From Microbacterium sp. Gd 4-13 (GTDB lineage Bacteria > Actinomycetota > Actinomycetes > Actinomycetales > Microbacteriaceae): DNA of 64,000 bases. The position numbers were made by a program, and so were the translations under genes. The notes below the pieces were generated by a model. That model did no database searches and was not told the origin of the DNA. It worked only from the letters and a program-made list of their open reading frames with translations. The first letter of the stretch is position 1. Every line of letters begins with the position of its first letter. Below, in pieces: positions 1-8,616 of this stretch. The stretch lies in NCBI RefSeq assembly GCF_003095395.1, contig NZ_QEIJ01000004.1, positions 248,001 to 312,000 on the forward strand, given 5' to 3'.

Positions 1-476
1 GCGTCCCATCGCCGGAGCGACAGCCCGAGTCCGACGTGGGGGCCGCCGAGCAGGGCGAGCGCCTGGGCAAGGGTGTCGAGCCGCAGTCGGCGCGCGAGGG
101 TGACGTGCGGGGTCCAGTCGCCGGGCGCGGTGTGCGCCGCATCTGCTCCCGGTCCGGCGGCGGCGTGGACGGCGGCGTGGAGGGCGACGAGCTCGGCGCT
201 CGGCGCGACCCGCCACGCGAGGACTCCGCGGTCGCCGTGGCCGAAGACGACCGGTTCGGCGAGGGTTACGGGGACGGGCAGCCGGGCGATGGCGTCGTGG
301 AAGGCGAACGTCACGAGCTCGGGGCGCACGAGCAGCGTGACGTGAGGGCGGTTCGTGGGGGAGTGGTACGCGCCGAGGCTCGACATGCCCGCCGCAGCAA
401 GACCGTGCCAGTCGGCGCGCACCCGCGCCTCGGTGTCGGGGTCGAGGAGAAGCTCGATGCTGACGACGTCGCTCAT
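1..476 (-). CDS. 2'-5' RNA ligase-like 2H phosphoesterase (3' end beyond window)
   Basis: The gene runs off the left edge; its ATG lies at 474-476 and about 158 codons are visible. The protein shows the two H-x-T motifs that define the 2H phosphoesterase superfamily: RPHVTLL near residue 45 and WTPHVTL near residue 123, about 78 residues apart. In this family the two histidines form the active site and act on cyclic phosphodiester or 2'-5' linkages in nucleotides or RNA ends. Bacterial members (LigT/ThpR-like) usually have 170-190 residues, so little is missing. The physiological substrate cannot be told from sequence. It lies beyond the tRNA-Ser gene on the same strand and is probably transcribed separately. 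Confidence 0.8.
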   Translation of the reverse strand, partial: MSDVVSIELLLDPDTEARVRADWHGLAAAGMSSLGAYHSPTNRPHVTLLVRPELVTFAFHDAIARLPVPVTLAEPVVFGHGDRGVLAWRVAPSAELVALHAAVHAAAGPGADAAHTAPGDWTPHVTLARRLRLDTLAQALALLGGPHVGLGLSLRRWD

Positions 477-640
477 GTCTCCAGCGACAGTACCGTCGCC
501 CGCCGCTGCCCCGGCCGGCCTGAGTCGAGGGCAATCGGCCCGCGCGCGGGCAAACGGCGCCTGATTGCCCGCGCCCGGGCCGAAAGCCCGCGTCTCGGGA
601 ACGCTGCCCGCCAGGAACAGCCGCAGGCCCGATACAGAGA

Positions 641-674
641 AGAAGACGCCGCCCCTGACGGGACGACGTCTTCT
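641..674 (-). terminator. Hairpin downstream of tRNA-Ser
   Basis: AGAAGACG at 641-648 pairs perfectly with CGTCTTCT at 667-674. On the minus strand the hairpin is followed by a pyrimidine-rich stretch. Its place just 3' of tRNA-Ser suggests a terminator; the U-tract is weak. Confidence 0.45.
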
Positions 675-680
675 CTGCGG

Positions 681-765
681 CGGAGGATAGGGGATTCGAA
701 CCCCTGAGAGCTTTCACTCAACACGCTTTCCAAGCGTGCGCCATAGGCCACTAGGCGAATCCTCC
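681..765 (-). tRNA. tRNA-Ser (anticodon GGA)
   Basis: The minus strand gives an 85-nt cloverleaf. The acceptor GGAGGAT pairs with ATCCTCC, the discriminator is G, the T arm contains GGTTCGAATCC, and a long class II variable arm marks a serine tRNA. The anticodon stem-loop has loop CTTGGAA, hence anticodon GGA reading UCC/UCU codons. No CCA is encoded. The DNA-encoded hairpin at 641-674 probably ends the transcript. Confidence 0.97.
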
Positions 766-835
766 ATGGCCTCGAAGGGCCGACGAACATCCTACCCCGG
801 GTGCGGCACCGACCCGTGCCCGGCCCGGCGGATGC

Positions 836-3154
836 TCAGGCCGTCGTCTCTCGCGGGGGCCGCGTCCTCCCGCTCGCGAAGGCGCTGCCGGGCCGGATCA
901 CGAGCGAGCGTGGCAGCACTCGCGCCACGAATCGGCGGAGGGGCGAGGCGGCGCCGAGCAGGCTCGCGCGGGTCGACTCGACCGCATCCGCCCAGTGCGC
1001 GCCGTCGGCCGTGCGGTGATCGCCGGCGTAGCTCACGCGTTCGATGGCGCCGACCAGCGTCGCCACCGCCGCGGCATCTGCGCCGTCGTCGACGAGGCGG
1101 GCGCCGAACACGCGCGGCGATTCCGACGCGGGCGCCGGGATGCCCAGGTCGATCGCGAGCTCCTGCACCGATCCCCACGCGGCGGTCGCCTCGCCGCGTC
1201 CCGCGGCCGACAGCAGCCTCCGGCGCCGCACCTCGCGCGTCACGCCGGGCGCCGCCAGCACGAGCAGCAGGGCGAGCGACGCCGCGAGGGGCCAGAGGGC
1301 GACGGATGCGGCGGAGCCGCCCCGCCCCGCCGACGTGCCGTCCTGATCGTCGAGGGGGTCGAGACCGGCCGAGGAGGTCGGCGTCGGAGTGGCCGTCGGC
1401 ACCGGTGCACTGGGCGCCGTCGTCGGGATCGAACCGGGTGCCCCGGTCGTGCCGGAGGCGAAGTTCGTCGGGCTTCCGAGGCTGTTGGTCGGCTCGAAGG
1501 CAATCCAGCCGATCCCCTCGAAGTGCACCTCCGGCCAGGCGTGCAGCTGGGTGCTCTCGACCGAGTAGACGGTCTCGCCGTCGTCCTGGGTTCCCGCGCT
1601 CGTGCCCGGAAGGTAGCCGACGACGATGCGCGAAGGCATGCCGAGGGTGCGCGCCATCACAGCGAATGCCGAGGCGAAGTGCACGCAGTAGCCCCTGCGG
1701 GCATCGAGGAAGTCGGCGATCGCGTCGACTCCCGTGCCGTCGAAGCCGTCCGAGACGGGGGCGTCGAGCGAGTACCCGAACAGCGGACCGCGGAACCACG
1801 ACTGCAGCGCGACGAGGGCGTCGTAGTCGCTGCGGGTGTCGGCGGTGACCTCCTGGGCGGCCTCGGCGATCACCGACGGGATCTCGTCGGGAAGGTCGTA
1901 GAGCGTCAGGTCGCCGGCGCCGCCGGCCGACCGCGCGCGGATCTGCTCGAGGGTCGGCCGCGGAAGCGACGCCGAGACGTCGTAGGACTGCCCCTGCACC
2001 GACCCCGACGGCGTGTCCACCGTGCGGTTGTCGGTCTGGATCGACCATTCGCCGTCGAGTCCCGATACGTCCGTCGCCGGATACGACACCGGCGCCCACC
2101 GGCTGTTGAGGTTCACGATGTCGACCGTCGTCGACGAATCGACGATCTCGATCCCCTCGTCGACGGTGACGGCCGCGAGATCGGATGCGGCGTCATCGAG
2201 CCCGACGGCATCGCCCCCGTCGGGCTGCCAGACGGCGCCGTCGAACTCCGACAGCGTCGCCACCCGCAGGTAGGGAGCTCGCGCCTCGGTCGTGCTCAGT
2301 TGCAGCACCTCGACCGCACCCGGCTGACGCAGGTCGTCGCCGAGCTCGAGGGTGGGGTCGATCGTGGCGCCGCCGATGTTGCCGCCCGATCCGCCCGCGC
2401 GGGCGACGGGCGAGGGGAGGAGGGGCGCCGCGACCATCGCGACGATCACGGCGACCGCACCGATACCGAGGGCCGCGCCCGGCGCCACCGGCGATCGGCG
2501 GGCCGCAGCGGCGGTTGCGGGCGCGGCGGCGATCGCGGCCGCCCGTTGCCGCGCGCGCGTGTCGACGGCGAGGAGGAAGAGGATGCTGCCGGCGAGGAAG
2601 ACGAACGCGATGATGTCGACGTCGCCGGGCACGGCGATCGACGGGATGATCGAGACGGCGATGACGCCCACGGCGGCCAGGAGCGGCATGCGGGCGGTCA
2701 CCACGACGTGATCGAGGGCGACCGCGAGCAGGCCGATCGAGGCGACGATGAGGAACGACAGCGCAGCTCCCGCTTCGAGGGGAGCGGCTCCGAGGGTCAC
2801 GTCGTCGACGGCCGTGCGCACCAGCACGTTCACGAGGGAGATCGTCTCGGGGGTCGGCACGACGCCGAGCAAGCCCGTGCCGCGGCCGAAGACCGCCGTG
2901 ACGACGGCCAGCCACACCACGAGTTCGACGATGCTGACCACGACCGCCGGCAGGCGCAGGCGCCGCAGCGCGAAGCCGACGCCCAGGACGATGCCGATGA
3001 GGCCGACGCCCCCGGCGACCCATGCCCCCGGGTCGACGACCCGCAGCAGCGGCATCATGGCGGCCGCGAGCGCGAGCCACAACCCGAGGGCGAGCGCGAG
3101 GTCGACCGTCGCCGGCCGCGGTGCGGCGGGCGGGCGCCGCTCAGGCCCCGACAC
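836..3154 (-). CDS. TgpA-like membrane transglutaminase-fold protein (DUF3488 plus transglutaminase core)
   Basis: A GTG at 3152-3154, overlapping the end of the DUF58 gene, gives 772 residues; a longer reading to 3259 would run deep into that gene. The N-terminal third holds about six or seven hydrophobic helices. An extracytoplasmic transglutaminase-like core follows, with the triad Cys490 (RGYCVHF), His538 (LHAWPEVHF) and an acidic residue Glu554 (FEPT; most relatives have Asp). Another membrane helix (ALWPLAASLALLLVLAAPG) and a cytoplasmic tail complete it. Such proteins are thought to be cysteine proteases or transamidases of the envelope; the substrate is unknown. It is the last gene of a translationally coupled moxR-DUF58-transglutaminase operon, a very common bacterial arrangement. 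Confidence 0.9.
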   Translation of the reverse strand: MSGPERRPPAAPRPATVDLALALGLWLALAAAMMPLLRVVDPGAWVAGGVGLIGIVLGVGFALRRLRLPAVVVSIVELVVWLAVVTAVFGRGTGLLGVVPTPETISLVNVLVRTAVDDVTLGAAPLEAGAALSFLIVASIGLLAVALDHVVVTARMPLLAAVGVIAVSIIPSIAVPGDVDIIAFVFLAGSILFLLAVDTRARQRAAAIAAAPATAAAARRSPVAPGAALGIGAVAVIVAMVAAPLLPSPVARAGGSGGNIGGATIDPTLELGDDLRQPGAVEVLQLSTTEARAPYLRVATLSEFDGAVWQPDGGDAVGLDDAASDLAAVTVDEGIEIVDSSTTVDIVNLNSRWAPVSYPATDVSGLDGEWSIQTDNRTVDTPSGSVQGQSYDVSASLPRPTLEQIRARSAGGAGDLTLYDLPDEIPSVIAEAAQEVTADTRSDYDALVALQSWFRGPLFGYSLDAPVSDGFDGTGVDAIADFLDARRGYCVHFASAFAVMARTLGMPSRIVVGYLPGTSAGTQDDGETVYSVESTQLHAWPEVHFEGIGWIAFEPTNSLGSPTNFASGTTGAPGSIPTTAPSAPVPTATPTPTSSAGLDPLDDQDGTSAGRGGSAASVALWPLAASLALLLVLAAPGVTREVRRRRLLSAAGRGEATAAWGSVQELAIDLGIPAPASESPRVFGARLVDDGADAAAVATLVGAIERVSYAGDHRTADGAHWADAVESTRASLLGAASPLRRFVARVLPRSLVIRPGSAFASGRTRPPRETTA

Positions 3155-4400
3155 GCGTCGCCCCCCGCTGCATCGCCGTCTCCCAGGCGTCGCCGAGCTC
3201 GGCTTCCGAGAACGCCGCCCCCGTGTGCCAGCCGCGGTCGTGCAGGCGCGCCAGCGCATCGGACGACGGGGAGGCGGCGATCACCACCGGCATCGACGAG
3301 TGGTGCGCGAGAGGCGCGAGGGACAGGGCGTCCTCGACGCGGAGGCGACCCGTGACGACGATCACCGGACCCGTCTGGTGGCCCGCGAACATTCCCGCGG
3401 TGCGCGCGATGCCGTCACCGCGCCGGGCGGTGAGGGTCGCGAACTGCGTCGCCAGAGCGTCGATCTCGTGCAGATCCCCACCGGGCACGGGTTCGGCGAG
3501 GGCGGCGCCGTCGGTGTCGAGCACCTCGACCGTGTAGCCGTCGCGCACCAGCCGGGCGATGATCGAGACGGCGGCGGCCACCGCGGTCTCGAACGCGTCG
3601 TCGGCGCCCGGGGCCCGGAGGGCCTCGGGACTCCACTGAGCGGCGCTTCGGTCGAGGATCACGGTGGCCTCGGGGCTCGTCTCCTCCTCCTCCTGCCGCA
3701 CCATGAGGGTGTCGCGGTGAGCAGTGGCACGCCAGTGGATGCGTCGCATCGAATCGCCGGGGGCGTACGGCCGGGCGACGAGGTTGTCGGCGCCCTGCCC
3801 CAGCTGGGTGCTGGCGGTCTCACGGGTGCCGCCCGTCTCGCCCGACGACCCCCGGAAGAACGGGAGATCGACCACGCGCGGCGCGACGGTGACCTGCGTC
3901 TTCCCGCCCAGCCGCAGGCGCCGCCGCGCGAGACCGAACGGGTCGGTGACGGTGAGCCCGAACGGGCCGAGGGGATGGATGCCGCGCACTCGCCCCTCGA
4001 CGGTGTAGCGCAGCTCGACGGCGCGCTCGCCGCCGCGCATGGCCGACCCGACCGCGGGGAAGACGCCGCGGGCGCGGGCGACGAGGCCCGCCGGCACCGT
4101 GTCGTCCCAGGTGCCGGGCGAGGTCGGCAGGGCGTTGCGCACGGCGATGCGCACGGTCACCGTGCTCTCGCGCCCCACGGTGGCGACCTCGGGGGAGAGC
4201 GAGCGCGAGACCGCGTCGATGCGGCGCGTGAACCAGAGTGAGACCACGCTGAGAACCAGCACCGCCACGAGCAGCGCGGCGAAGTAGACGAGTTCGATGA
4301 GCCCGGCCTCGTGTGCGACGACGAAGCCCACGACGGAGAGCGCGAGCGCGCCGGTCCCTCGCAGCGTGAGCGGCCAGACCCGCCGCACGAACCCCCTCAT
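3141..4400 (-). CDS. DUF58 domain membrane protein
   Basis: 419 residues. Two adjacent hydrophobic helices lie within the first 55 residues (ALSVVGFVVAHEAGLIELVY and FAALLVAVLVLSVVSLW). A beta-rich segment follows, then the DUF58 signature GDSMRRIHWRATAHR near residue 225. The C-terminal half resembles a von Willebrand A-type fold (ATVILDRSA). DUF58 proteins are partners of MoxR ATPases and are thought to take part in chaperone-like maturation at the membrane; no enzymatic role is established. The start overlaps the moxR stop by four bases (ATGA) and the 3' end overlaps the transglutaminase start, so the three genes are almost certainly co-translated. Confidence 0.9.
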   Translation of the reverse strand: MRGFVRRVWPLTLRGTGALALSVVGFVVAHEAGLIELVYFAALLVAVLVLSVVSLWFTRRIDAVSRSLSPEVATVGRESTVTVRIAVRNALPTSPGTWDDTVPAGLVARARGVFPAVGSAMRGGERAVELRYTVEGRVRGIHPLGPFGLTVTDPFGLARRRLRLGGKTQVTVAPRVVDLPFFRGSSGETGGTRETASTQLGQGADNLVARPYAPGDSMRRIHWRATAHRDTLMVRQEEEETSPEATVILDRSAAQWSPEALRAPGADDAFETAVAAAVSIIARLVRDGYTVEVLDTDGAALAEPVPGGDLHEIDALATQFATLTARRGDGIARTAGMFAGHQTGPVIVVTGRLRVEDALSLAPLAHHSSMPVVIAASPSSDALARLHDRGWHTGAAFSEAELGDAWETAMQRGATRVGA

Positions 4401-5422
4401 GTCCGGACGGCGAGGGGCACCCGGACGCTCGCGGCGACCTGGGCGAGGACGGCGGCGACCGCTTCCGCGCCGGATCGTCCGCCGGCCGCCGCGCGGGTGG
4501 GGATGAGGCGGTGGGCGAAGACGGGGGCCAGCAGCGCGGTGAGGTCATCGGGGATGACGAACCCGCGCCCGTCGAGGGCGGCCCGCACCTTGGCGGCGCG
4601 GATCAGCTGCAGCGTGGCCCGCGGGCTCGCGCCCAGGCGAAGATCGGGGTGGGTGCGGGTGGCGTGGGCGAGGGCCACCGTGTATTCCTCGAGCGAGGGG
4701 GCGACGTGCACGGCGCGCGCCCACGCGATGAGGTCGCGCACGCGTGACGCGGTGACCACCGGCTCGACGCTCTCGAGGGGGTTGATCGTGTCGCGCTGGC
4801 GCAGCATGAGCGCTTCGGCCGCAGCATCCGGATACCCCATCGAGATGCGCATCATGAAGCGGTCCCGCTGCGCCTCGGGAAGGGCGTACGTGCCCTCCAT
4901 CTCGAGCGGGTTCTGCGTCGCGACGACGAGGAACGGATCGGGCAGCACGTGGGTGCTGCCGTCGACGGTGACCTGGTGCTCCTCCATCGCCTCGAGGAGG
5001 GCCGACTGCGTCTTGGGCGAGGAGCGGTTGATCTCGTCGGCGATGACGATGTTGGCGAACACCGCCCCGCGCTTGAACTCGAACTCGCGCGCGACGGGGT
5101 TGAACACTGAGACCCCGGTGATGTCGCCCGGGAGGAGGTCGGGGGTGAATTGGATGCGGTGCACACTCGCATCGACGGAGGCCGCCAGGGCGCGGGCGAG
5201 CACGGTCTTGCCGACGCCCGGCACGTCTTCGATGAGGAGGTGCCCCTCGGCGAGCAGGGTGATCAGCGCCGTGCGGACGGCTTCGGGCTTGCCGTCGATC
5301 ACCCGCTCGACAGACCGCGTGATCCCGCCGGTGAGGGCTTCGAACGAATCGGCCGTGATCGGCTGGCCGTCCGACTCCTCACGCGTGATTCGGCGTCGAG
5401 TGGCCGAGACGGTCTGATCCAT
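4397..5422 (-). CDS. MoxR-family AAA+ ATPase
   Basis: 341 residues from the ATG at 5420-5422, which has GGGGGAAG about six bases upstream; a start 13 codons further up lacks a ribosome site. The AAA_3 core shows Walker A GVPGVGKTVLARAL, Walker B VIADEINRSSP, sensor 1 ATQNP and a C-terminal lid domain. MoxR ATPases work with the DUF58 protein encoded directly downstream, probably as a metal- or protein-insertion chaperone. The upstream 120 bp separates it from the divergent SRP RNA gene and carries a palindrome that could be an operator. Confidence 0.92.
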   Translation of the reverse strand: MDQTVSATRRRITREESDGQPITADSFEALTGGITRSVERVIDGKPEAVRTALITLLAEGHLLIEDVPGVGKTVLARALAASVDASVHRIQFTPDLLPGDITGVSVFNPVAREFEFKRGAVFANIVIADEINRSSPKTQSALLEAMEEHQVTVDGSTHVLPDPFLVVATQNPLEMEGTYALPEAQRDRFMMRISMGYPDAAAEALMLRQRDTINPLESVEPVVTASRVRDLIAWARAVHVAPSLEEYTVALAHATRTHPDLRLGASPRATLQLIRAAKVRAALDGRGFVIPDDLTALLAPVFAHRLIPTRAAAGGRSGAEAVAAVLAQVAASVRVPLAVRT

Positions 5423-5462
5423 GCGTCTTCCCCCGGGTGCGGACGGCGGGGCCGTTCCCACC

Positions 5463-5478
5463 GTTACGCAAGCGTAAC
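5463..5478. promoter_or_regulatory. Perfect palindrome between moxR and SRP RNA promoters
   Basis: GTTACGC-AA-GCGTAAC is an inverted repeat with 7-bp arms in the divergent intergenic space, 40 bp upstream of the moxR start. It has the size and symmetry of a repressor or activator site. No regulator is identified, and chance cannot be excluded. Confidence 0.3.
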
Positions 5479-5524
5479 CTCTGGCCGCGGGCCGGGGCCG
5501 GGAGGTGCCTGTGTGCGAAGTCGG

Positions 5525-5531
5525 TTAGACT
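5525..5531 (+). promoter_or_regulatory. -10 box of the SRP RNA promoter
   Basis: TTAGACT lies 7-8 bases before the predicted first base of the SRP RNA at 5539, the spacing expected for a sigma-70-type -10 element (TANNNT). No clear -35 hexamer was found. Confidence 0.55.
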
Positions 5532-5538
5532 CGTCGTC

Positions 5539-5634
5539 GGCTCTCCGCGTGGCGGCATCCAGGCCAACTCCCCCAGGACGGAAACGTAGCAAGGGTAACC
5601 AGGCTCTACCGGGTGCGCGGAGAGTCTTTTCTTT
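5539..5634 (+). ncRNA. ffs: Signal recognition particle RNA (4.5S type) with terminator
   Basis: The conserved SRP core is present: CAGGACGGAAA with the GGAAA tetraloop region, and GTAGCAAGGGTAACC on the return strand. A terminal helix closes it, CTCTCCGCG at 5541-5549 pairing with CGCGGAGAG at 5616-5624, followed by TCTTTTCTTT. The RNA is of the short bacterial type of about 90 nt. It binds Ffh and targets nascent membrane and exported proteins. It is transcribed toward the convergent nudK-like gene, whose stop lies only five bases beyond the T-run. Confidence 0.95.
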
Positions 5635-5639
5635 GCCCG

Positions 5640-6341
5640 TCAGCCGGTCGTCGAGCCCGTCGGCGCGTGCGTCCGGAACGGGCCGTCGAGCACCGCCCAC
5701 TGCAACAGCATGATCGTCTTCGCGTCCTGGATGCGGCCGTCGCGGATGCGGGCGAGGGCCTCGTCGATGTCGAGCTCGATCAGTTCGATGTCCTCGCCCT
5801 CCTCGACGAGGCCCCCGCGGTCGCCGTCGCGCGATCCGCCGTCGTAGGCCGCCGCGTAGAAGTGCAGCCGCTCGGTGACCGAGCCCGGGCTCATGTAGAC
5901 GTCGAAGACGTGCGCGATCTCCCCGATCGCGACCCCCGTCTCCTCCTCCGCCTCGCGCCGTATCGCCGTCTCGGGATCGTCGTCGTCGAGGAGTCCGGCG
6001 GCGGTCTCCACCAGCATCCCGTCGGGGTGGTCGTTGACGTAGACGGGATAGCGGAACTGCCGGGTCAGCAGAACAGTGCGCCGCTCGGCGTCGTACAGCA
6101 GCACGGTCGCGCCGTTGCCGCGGTCGTAGGTTTCGCGCTGCTGGGTCGTCCATTCGCCGTCGGAGTCCTGGTAGTCCAGCGTCGTCTTGCGCAGCACGTG
6201 CCAGCTCGACGCCAGCAGCTCGACGTCGCGCACGCGCACCCGGGGGTTGCGGTCGAGGTCGAGCCCCGTGCGGTGCAGGCCCGTGCGCCCGCGCGCGTCG
6301 GGAACGTCGGCGCCGGGGCGTACTGAGGAATCCGTGCTCAC
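5640..6341 (-). CDS. Nudix hydrolase, NudK-like nucleotide-sugar pyrophosphatase
   Basis: 233 residues from a GTG at 6339-6341 with GGGAGC six bases upstream. The Nudix region reads GLLDDDDPETAIRREAEEE, preceded by VNDHPDGMLVETAAG and followed by FDVYMSPGSVTERLHFY. This arrangement matches the NudK/YffH group (GDP-mannose or ADP-ribose pyrophosphatases), including the conserved MSPG. The Nudix glutamate after the glycine is Asp here, but the catalytic REAEEE helix is intact. The first 25 residues are low-complexity. It would hydrolyse a nucleoside diphosphate derivative to NMP plus a phosphorylated moiety; GDP-mannose versus ADP-ribose cannot be separated by reading alone. Confidence 0.85.
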   Translation of the reverse strand: MSTDSSVRPGADVPDARGRTGLHRTGLDLDRNPRVRVRDVELLASSWHVLRKTTLDYQDSDGEWTTQQRETYDRGNGATVLLYDAERRTVLLTRQFRYPVYVNDHPDGMLVETAAGLLDDDDPETAIRREAEEETGVAIGEIAHVFDVYMSPGSVTERLHFYAAAYDGGSRDGDRGGLVEEGEDIELIELDIDEALARIRDGRIQDAKTIMLLQWAVLDGPFRTHAPTGSTTG

Positions 6342-6450
6342 GAGGTGCTCCCGTCCGGCCCGCCGTTGCGATCGTGCGTGCGCCGTCTCACGCTACCGAG
6401 TGTTCTCACGAGGTCGAGAGATCCCCAGGTTCGCGCGGCCTGTCGCCGCC

Positions 6451-6456
6451 TACGCT
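6451..6456 (+). promoter_or_regulatory. -10 box for a leaderless pta transcript
   Basis: TACGCT is followed by exactly six bases (GGAGTC) and then the GTG start of pta. This puts the predicted transcription start on or next to the start codon. The GGAG lies only two bases from the GTG, too close for a normal ribosome site. Confidence 0.5.
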
Positions 6457-6462
6457 GGAGTC

Positions 6463-8616
6463 GTGGCGCAGAGCATCTACATCACCTCGGCCGAAGGACA
6501 CTCCGGCAAGTCCAGCGTCGCGCTGGGCGTGCTCGACGCGCTCAGCCGCGCGACTCCGCGGGTGGGGGTGTTCCGGCCGATCGCGAGATCGACCGTCGAG
6601 CGCGACTACGTGCTCGAGATGCTGCTGGCCCACGACGGCGTCGACCTCGACTACGACGAGTGCGTCGGCGTCACCTACGACGACGTGCGCGCGGATGCCG
6701 ACGCCGCTCTCGCTCGCATCGTCGAGCGCTACAAGGCCGTCGAGGCGCAGTGCGACGCGGTCGTCATCATCGGCTCGGACTTCACCGATGTCGGCAGCCC
6801 GGCAGAGCTCGCCTACAACGCGCGGATCGCGGCGAACCTCGGGGCGCCCGTGCTCCTGGTCGTCGGCGGGCGCGCGCATCAGGGGCTCAGCGAGCACCTC
6901 GGCGCGAGCCTTCCCCGCACACCCGACGAGATGGGGCAGATCGCCTCGCTCGCGCTCGTCGAGGTCGTGCACGAGCGGGCCGAGATCTTCGCGGTGATCG
7001 CCAACCGCGTCGACCCCGAGGCGCTGGACGAGACCATCGCCGCCGTGAAGGCCGTCGCCGACGCTCAGCCGTTGCGCACCGCCGCGTCCGCAACGGGGAT
7101 CCCCGTGTGGGCACTCCCCGAAGACCGGTTCCTGATCGCCCCGTCGGTGCGCGGCGTGCTGCGTTCCGTCGACGGCGAGCTGCTCAAGGGCGACCCCGAA
7201 CTCCTCACCCGCGAGGTGCTGGGCGTCGTCGTGGCGGGCATGTCGATGGTGAACGTGCTGCCGCGCCTGACCGAGTCGGCGATCGTGGTCATCCCCGCCG
7301 ATCGCACCGAGGTGGTGCTCGCCACCCTGCTCGCGAACGCGTCGGGCACGTTCCCCTCGCTCGCCGGAATCGTCCTGAACGGCGGGTTCGCCCTCCCCGA
7401 GACGATCGACACGCTCATCGACGGGCTCGGCTCGTCTCTTCCGATCATCGCCACCGACCTCGGAACGTACGAGACCGCGGTGCGCATCATGAACACGCGC
7501 GGCCGGCTGGCGGCCGACTCGCAGCGGCGCTACGACACCGCGCTCGCGATCTTCGAGAAGCACGTCGACATCTCGGAGCTGACCCGCACGCTCGGGGTCG
7601 CGCGGCCGTCGGTCGTCACCCCGCTGATGTTCGAGTACGCACTGGTCGAGCGCGCGCGCTCCGACAGGCGGCGCATCGTGCTGCCGGAGGGCGACGACGA
7701 CCGCGTGCTGCGTGCCGCGGCGACGGTGCTCGCGCGGGGCATCGCGGATCTCACGATCTTGGGCGAGGAGATCGAGGTGCGCAACCGCGCGATCGAGCTC
7801 GGGATCGACATCCGCGACGCGGAGGTGCTGAGCCCCTTCGACGCGGTGCACGTCGCGAAGTTCGCCACCGAGTACGAGCGCCTGCGCGCCCACAAGGGCG
7901 TGACGTATTCGCAGGCGGCCGACACGGTGACCGATGCGTCGTACTTCGGCACGTTGATGGTGCATCTGGGCATGGCCGACGGAATGGTCTCGGGTGCGGC
8001 GCACACCACGGCGCACACGATCCGGCCCGCGTTCGAGATCATCAAGACCCGACCCGGCGTCTCGGTCGTCTCGAGCGTCTTCCTCATGGCGCTCGCCGAC
8101 CGCGTGCTGGTGTACGGCGACTGCGCGGTGATCCCCGATCCGACGAGCGAGCAACTCGCCGACATCGCGATCTCGTCGGCCGCGACCGCCGAGCAGTTCG
8201 GCATCGAGCCTCGCGTGGCCATGCTGTCGTACTCGACGGGGGAGTCGGGCACCGGCGCCGACGTCGAGAAGGTGCGCGCGGCGACCTCGCTCGTCCGCGA
8301 CCGCGCCCCCGAGCTGCTCGTCGAAGGCCCCATCCAGTACGACGCGGCCGCCGACGCCGCCGTGGCGAAGGCCAAGATGCCCGATTCCGACGTCGCAGGA
8401 CGCGCGACGGTGTTCGTCTTCCCCGACCTCAACACCGGCAACAACACCTATAAGGCGGTGCAGCGCTCGGCCGGTGCCGTGGCGATCGGCCCGATCCTCC
8501 AGGGGCTGAACAAGCCGATCAACGACCTCTCGCGCGGCGCTCTCGTCGACGACATCGTCAACACGATCGCGATCACCGCCATCCAGGCCCAGAGCGAGAA
8601 GGGGGATGCTGCGTGA
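6463..8616 (+). CDS. pta: Phosphate acetyltransferase, long form
   Basis: 717 residues from GTG 6463. It interconverts acetyl-CoA plus phosphate with acetyl phosphate plus CoA. The N-terminal third is a BioD/AAA_26-like P-loop domain (TSAEGHSGKSSVALG, residues 8-22). A DRTGG-type middle domain lies around residues 215-330. The C-terminal catalytic PTA_PTB domain starts near residue 400 (RRIVLPEGDDDRVLRAA) and includes SMLSYSTGESGTG-like substrate-loop sequence near residue 590. Length and three-domain order match long-form Pta of actinobacteria and enterobacteria, where the N-terminal part is regulatory. It is coupled to ackA by a four-base overlap, giving the complete Pta-AckA overflow and acetate-assimilation pathway. 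Confidence 0.96.
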   Translation: MAQSIYITSAEGHSGKSSVALGVLDALSRATPRVGVFRPIARSTVERDYVLEMLLAHDGVDLDYDECVGVTYDDVRADADAALARIVERYKAVEAQCDAVVIIGSDFTDVGSPAELAYNARIAANLGAPVLLVVGGRAHQGLSEHLGASLPRTPDEMGQIASLALVEVVHERAEIFAVIANRVDPEALDETIAAVKAVADAQPLRTAASATGIPVWALPEDRFLIAPSVRGVLRSVDGELLKGDPELLTREVLGVVVAGMSMVNVLPRLTESAIVVIPADRTEVVLATLLANASGTFPSLAGIVLNGGFALPETIDTLIDGLGSSLPIIATDLGTYETAVRIMNTRGRLAADSQRRYDTALAIFEKHVDISELTRTLGVARPSVVTPLMFEYALVERARSDRRRIVLPEGDDDRVLRAAATVLARGIADLTILGEEIEVRNRAIELGIDIRDAEVLSPFDAVHVAKFATEYERLRAHKGVTYSQAADTVTDASYFGTLMVHLGMADGMVSGAAHTTAHTIRPAFEIIKTRPGVSVVSSVFLMALADRVLVYGDCAVIPDPTSEQLADIAISSAATAEQFGIEPRVAMLSYSTGESGTGADVEKVRAATSLVRDRAPELLVEGPIQYDAAADAAVAKAKMPDSDVAGRATVFVFPDLNTGNNTYKAVQRSAGAVAIGPILQGLNKPINDLSRGALVDDIVNTIAITAIQAQSEKGDAA

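Noticed and set aside
3155-3259. Upstream extension of the transglutaminase protein by 35 residues
   Set aside because: The extension lies wholly within the DUF58 gene, is low-complexity, and the GTG at 3152-3154 gives a normal coupled start.
836-3355. Long open frames on the plus strand opposite the transglutaminase gene, and many similar antisense frames across the window
   Set aside because: They are Arg/Ala/Gly-rich shadows caused by high GC at codon third positions and lack recognisable domains or ribosome sites.
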